Source: Candidatus Dormiibacterota bacterium (GTDB taxonomy: Bacteria > Chloroflexota > Dormibacteria > Dormibacterales > Dormibacteraceae). From it: a stretch of 64,000 bases of DNA. Of the stretch, positions 59,463-64,000 are shown piece by piece. Both the position numbers and the translations under genes were made by a program. How positions within the stretch are numbered: the first letter of the stretch is position 1; each line of letters opens with the position of its first letter. The notes below the pieces were generated by a model, which worked only from the letters and a program-made list of their open reading frames with translations, had not been told where the DNA came from and did not search any database. The stretch covers positions 1 to 64,000 of the forward strand of contig PNAG01000023.1 in the NCBI GenBank assembly GCA_003169845.1, in the 5' to 3' direction.

Positions 59463-59477
59463 CTACGAATTTCGTAG
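59463..59477. promoter_or_regulatory. Palindromic operator for the HxlR regulator
   Basis: CTACGAA-T-TTCGTAG, a perfect 7-bp-arm palindrome in the divergent region, 35 bases before the HxlR ATG and about 90 bases before the haloperoxidase start. Typical placement for a repressor controlling both genes. Confidence 0.6.
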
Positions 59478-59512
59478 TTGTGGAGAGGGCGGTCCTGGGG
59501 CAGAATCGCTAC

Positions 59513-60247
59513 ATGCATGGATACGGCCAGTTCTGCCCTGTCGCGAGAGCCTCCGAAATCTTCGCCGAGCGGTGGACGCCGCTGGTCCTGCGCGAAGTCA
59601 TATCGGGGCATCACCACTTCAACGAGATCCTGAAAGGGCTACATCGAATCTCGCCCAGCGTGCTGGGCCAGCGTCTGCGCACCCTCGAGCGCGCGGGCAT
59701 CATTGAGGCGCGGGCGAACCCTTCGGGGCGCGGCTCGACCTATTACATATCGCCGGCCGGCAGGCCGCTGGTAGATGTCGTGCGCGCGCTGGGGATCTGG
59801 GGGCAGGAATATCTCGAGCTGAAGCGGGAAGACCTCGATCCAGATTTCTTGATGTGGCAGGTGTTCAAGCATTTGAAGAACGACTTGCTGCCCGCCGACC
59901 AGCGTGTTGTCCGGTTTGATTTCAAAGGCCTGCGCCAGAGCTACTGGCTGGTTCTGAGGCGCGACGATCCCGATCTGTGCTACTCCGACCCTGGATTTGG
60001 CGAGCACGTCATGGTGCGTGCCGACCTCGAGACGCTGACGCGCGTCTACCTTGGAGAGCTCGACCTTAAAGCCGCCTCGGCGACCGGCCTGGTCGAGCTG
60101 GAGGGCCCACGGGACCTCGTGAAGTCGATGGCGACATGGTTCCCTGCGAGCGGCTACGCACGTTTTGCACGTCCGGTGAAATACGACCGAACCAAGCGGA
60201 GCTTTATCCGGGTCGAAATGCCGGCCCGCTCGGCAGCCACCGCCTGA
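59513..60247 (+). CDS. HxlR-family transcriptional regulator
   Basis: 244 residues. HxlR winged helix FCPVARASEIFAERWTPLVLREVISGHHHFNEILKGLHRISPSVLGQRLRTLERAGIIEARANPSGRGSTYYISPAGRPLVDVVRALGIWGQ, followed by a roughly 130-residue C-terminal domain (SCP2-like, found in a subset of HxlR proteins) that may bind a hydrophobic ligand. ATG 59513 begins just before the HTH. Confidence 0.9.
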   Translation: MHGYGQFCPVARASEIFAERWTPLVLREVISGHHHFNEILKGLHRISPSVLGQRLRTLERAGIIEARANPSGRGSTYYISPAGRPLVDVVRALGIWGQEYLELKREDLDPDFLMWQVFKHLKNDLLPADQRVVRFDFKGLRQSYWLVLRRDDPDLCYSDPGFGEHVMVRADLETLTRVYLGELDLKAASATGLVELEGPRDLVKSMATWFPASGYARFARPVKYDRTKRSFIRVEMPARSAATA

Positions 60248-60257
60248 TCCAATCCGC

Positions 60258-60299
60258 ATCGGCACCTCGCCGAACGTCGCGAGCTGGGCTTACCTGTAG
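60258..60299 (+). pseudogene. Relic of the ParB-like gene 3' end
   Basis: Reads IGTSPNVASWAYL-stop, matching the last residues VGASPSVASWVYL of the gene at 57382-58002. The 42-bp nucleotide match is clear and ends at the same stop codon (TAG). It lies ten bases after the HxlR stop in the same direction as the parent gene, 2.3 kb away. Confidence 0.7.
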
Positions 60300-60422
60300 T
60301 TAGGCTCGGGGCGACATCAGGATCAGGGCTGCGGGACCGAGCAGCGCAATCCACAGCAGGCAGAGACCTAAGACGGAAAGCGCGACCGCGATGCCCACCT
60401 TCAACAGGCTCCGCTGATCCAT
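60300..60422 (-). CDS. 40-residue single-TM protein
   Basis: MDQRSLLKVGIAVALSVLGL then CLLWIALLGPAALILMSPRA: one long or two short hydrophobic segments. Minus-strand ATG 60422, TAA 60300. No ribosome-binding site seen. May be a chance frame between the relic and the peptidase gene, but the composition is typical of small membrane proteins. Confidence 0.35.
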   Translation of the reverse strand: MDQRSLLKVGIAVALSVLGLCLLWIALLGPAALILMSPRA

Positions 60423-60499
60423 GGCCGTCAGCGTAGCATCGCACCGGCGATAATCCGCGCCGGGGAGCACGTCCGACCGGCACGCTAGGGAGTAGAGAT

Positions 60500-61270
60500 A
60501 TGACCAGGCCACGCAAGATCGCACGCTACGGGTGGATTCCCGACCAGCCCGACCAGCGGGATCACCTGTACGCTGCCCCGGCCCTGTTCCTGGCGGCTTT
60601 GCCTCCGAGCGCAGACCTGCGCCGGCGGTGCCCCGCCGTCTACAACCAGGGCCAGCTCGGCAGCTGCACCGCGAACGCGATCGGAGGCGCGATCGAGTTC
60701 GACCGCCGGAGGCAGAAGCTGTCCGACTTCGTCCCTTCGCGTCTTTTCATCTATTACAACGAGCGCGTGATCGAGGGGACGGTGCGCTCGGACAGCGGGG
60801 CGATGATCCGCGATGGGATCAAGTCGGTCGCGAGCCTTGGCGTTTGTCCCGAACCCGAGTGGCCGTATCGCATCGCGAAGTTCGCGAGCAAGCCGCCGGC
60901 CCGGGCGTACACGGATGCGAAGCTCGACCGCGCGGTGTCGTATCAAAGCATCATGCAAGACCTGAACCAGATGAAGGGATGTCTGGCGTCGGGGTATCCG
61001 TTCGTTTTCGGATTCACGGTTTATCAGAGCTTCGAGAGCCAGACCGTCGCGCGCACCGGGCACGCGCCCATGCCGGGTTCGGGGGAGCGGCCGGTGGGCG
61101 GGCACGCGGTGATGGCCGTGGGCTATGACGAGGCCAACCAGTGGTTCATCGTGCGCAACTCGTGGGGCGCGGGCTGGGGGATGAAGGGCTACTTCACCCT
61201 CCCATATTCGTACCTGGTCCAGCCTGCGCTGTCGTCGGACTTCTGGACGATTCGACTCGTGGGTCAGTAG
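60500..61270 (+). CDS. Papain-like (C1) cysteine peptidase
   Basis: 256 residues. Catalytic Cys in NQGQLGSCTANAIGGAIEF, His in VGGHAVMAVGYDEANQ, Asn in FIVRNSWGAGWGMKGYFTLPY. No signal peptide or pro-domain, so it acts inside the cell or is exported without a classical signal. AGGGAG 10 bases upstream of the ATG. Confidence 0.88.
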   Translation: MTRPRKIARYGWIPDQPDQRDHLYAAPALFLAALPPSADLRRRCPAVYNQGQLGSCTANAIGGAIEFDRRRQKLSDFVPSRLFIYYNERVIEGTVRSDSGAMIRDGIKSVASLGVCPEPEWPYRIAKFASKPPARAYTDAKLDRAVSYQSIMQDLNQMKGCLASGYPFVFGFTVYQSFESQTVARTGHAPMPGSGERPVGGHAVMAVGYDEANQWFIVRNSWGAGWGMKGYFTLPYSYLVQPALSSDFWTIRLVGQ

Positions 61271-61305
61271 CGCAGGAGAAAGCTCGAAGGTCGTATCTAG
61301 GCCTG

Positions 61306-61438
61306 GTTGCAAGCTTAAGCCCCTCACCCTAGCCCTCTCCCCGATGGGGAGAGGGAAACTCCCTAGCCCTGTCTCTGATGGGGAGAGGGAAAACTCCCTA
61401 GCCCTCTTCCTGATGGGGAGAGGGAAAATTCCCTAGCA
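61306..61438 (+). repeat. Dispersed palindromic repeat, three tandem units
   Basis: Leader GCTTAAGCCCCTCACCCTAG, then CTCTCCCCGATGGGGAGAGG and two shorter units (CTGTCTCTGATGGGGAGAGG, CTCTTCCTGATGGGGAGAGG) each followed by GAAAAYTCCCTAGC. The 5' arms of the last two have decayed while the 3' arms are intact. Fills the 177-bp gap before the nicotinate gene. Confidence 0.9.
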
Positions 61439-61447
61439 TCCTTCGCT

Positions 61448-62764
61448 GTGACCGGGCTTCTGACCGATCTCTACGAGTTGAACATGGCGGCCAGCTACTG
61501 GCGCCGTGGCATGAACGAACAGGCTACGTTCAGCCTCTTCGTGCGGCGGCTGCCCCCAACGCGGGGGTTTCTGGTTGCCGCCGGGATCGAGTCCTGCCTC
61601 GAGTTCTTGAACGAACTCCAGTTCGATGAGCAGGATCTCCGATATCTGAGCGAGACCCTCGGGTTCACAGCTCGCGACCTGGAGTCGTTTCGCCGGTTCC
61701 GCTTCACAGGCGATGTCTGGGCGGTTCCGGAAGGCCGGGTCGCGCTCGCGGGAGAACCTCTCGTTCAAGTGACGGCGCCGCTGGCCGAGGCACAGCTCAT
61801 CGAGACCCTCCTGCTCAACCAGGTGACTTTCGAGACCACGATCGCCAGCAAAGCAGCCCGATGCGTGATCGCGGCGGCCGGCCGAGACGTCATCGATTTC
61901 GCGTTCAGGCGCACGCAGGGGATCGAAGCCGGGCTCGATGTGGCGCGAGTCTCCGCGATGGTCGGATTCGCCGGCACGAGCAACGTGGAGGCGGCCCGGC
62001 GCTATGGCCTCGTCGCGGCCGGGACCATGGCGCATTCATATATCGAGGCCTTTCCAAACGAAATCGATGCGTTTCGTGCCTTCGCACAGGACTTTCCGGA
62101 GCGCGCCACTTTTCTCGTCGACACCTACGACACCATTCGGGGCGTGGAACGTGCGATTGCCGTCATCAAGGAACTCGGCCTCCGGGGCCAGCTCGCAATC
62201 CGCATCGACAGTGGGAATCTCGGCCAGCTCGCAAGGCAGATCCGGCGCCTGCTCGACCGCTCCGATCTCTCGCACGTTCGCATCCTCGCCAGCGGCGGGC
62301 TTGACGAGCTCCAGATCGAAGAACTGGTGCGCGGCGGCGTACCGATCGACGCCTTTGGCGTTGGCACGAAGATGGGCGTCTCGGCCGACTATCCATACCT
62401 CGACACGGCCTACAAGCTCGTCTGCTACGCGGATCGGCCGGTCATGAAACTGTCGCGAGGCAAGGTCACCGCCCCCGGACGAACGCAGGTGTTCAGACGG
62501 TCTCGGCCGTTCAGTGACCTGGTCGCTCTGTATGACGAGCCCGCTCCGGCCGGCCGTGCGCCTGTGCTGGAGCCATTGATGACGAAGGGACGCCGCACCG
62601 GTCGCCGTCCATCGTTGACAGAGTCACATGCTCGTTTCCAGGCAGACCTCGCCCTGCTGCCCGACTCGGCGCGCAACCTGCGAGCGCCGAAAGCTCCTCA
62701 AGTGCGTTCCAGTCCAGCCCTTAGGCGGATGTCGGACGAGACGATGCGAAGGCTGATTCAGTAG
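61448..62764 (+). CDS. pncB: Nicotinate phosphoribosyltransferase
   Basis: 438 residues. N-terminal LLTDLYELNMAASYWRRGMNEQATFSLFVRRLPPTRGFLVAAG, central FAFRRTQGIEAGLDVARVSAMVGFAGTSNVEAARRYGL and AGTMAHSYIEAF (His of the phosphorylated site), then TYDTIRGVERAIAVIKELG and IRIDSGNLGQLARQIR, and ILASGGLDELQI...GVGTKMGVS (PRPP phosphate site). Salvages nicotinate to NaMN. GTG start. The family name is sure; pncB versus other NAPRT subclass is less so. Confidence 0.92.
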   Translation: MTGLLTDLYELNMAASYWRRGMNEQATFSLFVRRLPPTRGFLVAAGIESCLEFLNELQFDEQDLRYLSETLGFTARDLESFRRFRFTGDVWAVPEGRVALAGEPLVQVTAPLAEAQLIETLLLNQVTFETTIASKAARCVIAAAGRDVIDFAFRRTQGIEAGLDVARVSAMVGFAGTSNVEAARRYGLVAAGTMAHSYIEAFPNEIDAFRAFAQDFPERATFLVDTYDTIRGVERAIAVIKELGLRGQLAIRIDSGNLGQLARQIRRLLDRSDLSHVRILASGGLDELQIEELVRGGVPIDAFGVGTKMGVSADYPYLDTAYKLVCYADRPVMKLSRGKVTAPGRTQVFRRSRPFSDLVALYDEPAPAGRAPVLEPLMTKGRRTGRRPSLTESHARFQADLALLPDSARNLRAPKAPQVRSSPALRRMSDETMRRLIQ

Positions 62765-63546
62765 CGGATGTAGAGGACGTCGCTCTTGGCGATCGAATAC
62801 GCGTACTGGTCGCCGATCCTGAACAGCCAGTAGCGCGTGTCGCCTTCGCGCAGCAGGACGTAGTTCGCGTACGTGAACTGTCCCGTGGTCGAGGGCGCCG
62901 CGCTTGGAAGGACTGGCGAGCTGGTGACCAGTCGAAGCGTGGACGTCTTGGTGCCGGCCTTCTGGCTGGCGTCCAGCGTGCCGCTCGCGATGGGGATCGA
63001 GATGAGCAGCAGCAGCCCGAGCGCGCCGACGATCAGGCGCTGCGCCTGCGTGCGGCCGAACCCGAGTCGCAGCGCGAAAACCACGCCGGCGATGGCGAGC
63101 GAGGCCGCGAGCTGCGCCGCGACCGAACCGGGCGACGCCCAGTGGTTGCCCAGCGCGACGACCGCGAGAAACACCAGGTAGCCGCCCACGGCGATGGCCG
63201 CGGGCCGCATCGTGCGGGTGGGCGCGCTCATGGCGAGGACAACGACCGTAAGGGGCAAGAGAATCGAGCGCAAGCCCTGGGCGAGGACTTCGGGCAGACC
63301 GAGTCCCAGGCCTTCGACCGGGATGCGGAAGTAGCCGTAGTAGCTCGCGAGGTAGGACCAGCCGGCGAAGACGTCCATGACGACCAGCACGGCGCCGGCC
63401 ACGAGCAGCTCACGTGTCCCCCACCGGAGCCCGGCGAGCAAGTCGGGAAGGGGGCTCGCCGGGGCGGTAGGAGCGAAGGCCTCTGCTGAGATGGGGGGAA
63501 GGGTGGTGGATGAGGCCTTGCTCCGTGGGGGGGTTGCTATCGACAT
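62758..63546 (-). CDS. Membrane protein with extracytoplasmic C-terminus
   Basis: 262 residues with five hydrophobic segments (for example LLVAGAVLVVMDVFAGWSYLASYYG, PLTVVVLAMSAP, AAIAVGGYLVFLAVVALG, ASLAIAGVVFALRLGF, RLIVGALGLLLLISIPIA) and a C-terminal soluble tail ending SIAKSDVLYIRY. No family recognised. Converges with the nicotinate gene, overlapping its end by seven bases. Confidence 0.75.
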   Translation of the reverse strand: MSIATPPRSKASSTTLPPISAEAFAPTAPASPLPDLLAGLRWGTRELLVAGAVLVVMDVFAGWSYLASYYGYFRIPVEGLGLGLPEVLAQGLRSILLPLTVVVLAMSAPTRTMRPAAIAVGGYLVFLAVVALGNHWASPGSVAAQLAASLAIAGVVFALRLGFGRTQAQRLIVGALGLLLLISIPIASGTLDASQKAGTKTSTLRLVTSSPVLPSAAPSTTGQFTYANYVLLREGDTRYWLFRIGDQYAYSIAKSDVLYIRY

Positions 63547-63551
63547 GAGGG

Positions 63552-64000
63552 TCAGACCTTCACCTTGGCGTCGTCGCCTTCGCCGCCCTTGGGCGGCTGC
63601 GGCTGGATGACAACCGTGACGACGATGGTGCGGATCTCGACGAGGATCGTCTGGCAGACCGTGACCAGCGTGCCCGAGTGTCCGTCCTCACCGAGGGCGG
63701 TCACCTGCACAGTGGAGATGCGCACGAGGAAGGTCTGCTCGGTCTCGGACGTGACGGTGGTGAGGTGGTCGAACTCATCCTCGTCTGCTTTCACCTCGTT
63801 CAGGAGAGGGAGCTCGGAGTTGTGGAATTCGCCCTTGCCCTTGTCGATCGCGGCCTGGGTCGCGGTGCCGGAGAGCCTGGACACGGCCGCTAGCTGAGCA
63901 ATCTGCGAGTCGCAGCTCGCCTCTTCGTCGTTGAGCTTGACCACGACGTTGTCGGTGGCGGCCTTCACCTCGAGGACCAGGCGGGCGTGCTCGTTGTCGC
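63552..64000 (-). CDS. Hypothetical protein, 5' end outside the window
   Basis: The frame is open to the right edge. Visible 149 residues are acidic and beta-rich with a repeated valine-strand pattern (TEQTFLVRISTVQVTALGEDGHSGTLVTVCQTILVEIRTIVVTVVIQPQPPKGG) and a charged end DDAKVKV. Two cysteines. No membrane segment or family recognised. It stops 5 bases before the membrane-protein start, so both may be one operon. Confidence 0.65.
   Translation of the reverse strand, partial: DNEHARLVLEVKAATDNVVVKLNDEEASCDSQIAQLAAVSRLSGTATQAAIDKGKGEFHNSELPLLNEVKADEDEFDHLTTVTSETEQTFLVRISTVQVTALGEDGHSGTLVTVCQTILVEIRTIVVTVVIQPQPPKGGEGDDAKVKV

Noticed and set aside
61306-61438. Second CRISPR-like tandem array
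   Set aside because: Same hairpin family with identical short spacers; it is a repeat array.
24051-61438. All dispersed hairpins are transcription terminators
   Set aside because: Only the one at 26427 has a U-tract; several lie in promoters, inside genes or in tandem.

Overview
The window is 64 kb of a high-GC bacterial chromosome (one hand-counted 60-base line in the 13.3 kb region is 75% GC) with densely packed genes, many GTG/TTG starts and frequent 4-base GTGA/ATGA overlaps. Several features point to a soil bacterium related to Actinomycetota or the Chloroflexota/Dormibacterota lineage. These are a DUF222-HNH (13E12-type) endonuclease gene, Gram-positive-type SOS boxes (CGAAC-N4-GTTCG), apparently leaderless starts, a large cyclase-ATPase-TPR regulator and GT87 mannosyltransferase-like proteins. 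The taxon cannot be fixed from the sequence alone. There is no rRNA, and only the 5' end of one tRNA at the left edge.

Layout. 1-5.3 kb: a leftward acyl-CoA operon (MaoC hydratase, acyl-CoA dehydrogenase, cupin, CitE-like lyase, family III CoA-transferase, MFS transporter). 5.4-6 kb: a Phd/RelE-type toxin-antitoxin pair. 6-10.7 kb: a complete branched-chain amino acid-type (Liv) ABC importer, followed by a 105-bp relic of the 3' end of the MFS gene. 10.9-14.7 kb: a glutaredoxin-like protein, a PfkB sugar kinase, an aldo-keto reductase and a secreted phosphoesterase.

14.7-21.3 kb is a lower-GC defence island (52% in one hand-counted line). It holds two converging restriction-modification units. 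The first is an m5C methyltransferase plus an unrecognised PD-(D/E)XK-like nuclease, preceded by an SOS-box promoter. The second is Vsr, a second m5C methyltransferase and a GHKL (MORC/MutL-like) ATPase fused to a PD-(D/E)XK nuclease. An orphan hypothetical gene closes the island.

21.3-35 kb carries a PadR-MMPL operon with a clear palindromic operator, a secreted phosphatase-like protein, an M23 peptidase, small hypotheticals, a cytidylate-kinase-like protein, an ECF sigma module, a chemoreceptor, a GT87 protein and a Crp/Fnr regulator. 35-40.4 kb holds dnaG-rpoD and a second ECF module. 40.5-46.4 kb carries an SOS-promoter-driven HNH gene, an AraC-type regulator, a glyoxalase, a YdeI-like protein, and a cAMP-binding protein divergent from a class III cyclase. 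46.5-54.6 kb contains a nonsense-interrupted SRPBCC gene, an FtsX/MacB-like ABC exporter with its two-component system, an ATPase-LuxR regulator and a two-gene small secreted/membrane protein unit. 54.6-64 kb contains pyruvate phosphate dikinase, a ParB/Srx-like protein, a vanadium-haloperoxidase-like protein with an HxlR regulator, a papain-like peptidase, nicotinate phosphoribosyltransferase and membrane proteins.

A dispersed palindromic repeat (leader GTTTAAGCCCCTCACCCT followed by a CTCTCCCC...GGGGAGAG hairpin) occurs throughout the right two thirds. All leader-bearing copies I saw have the same orientation. Related palindromes lie inside livG and dnaG and form the C-terminal tails of at least two other proteins. 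The most novel items are the composite restriction island, the two near-identical SOS promoters 26 kb apart, and the repeat family that is read through as protein.
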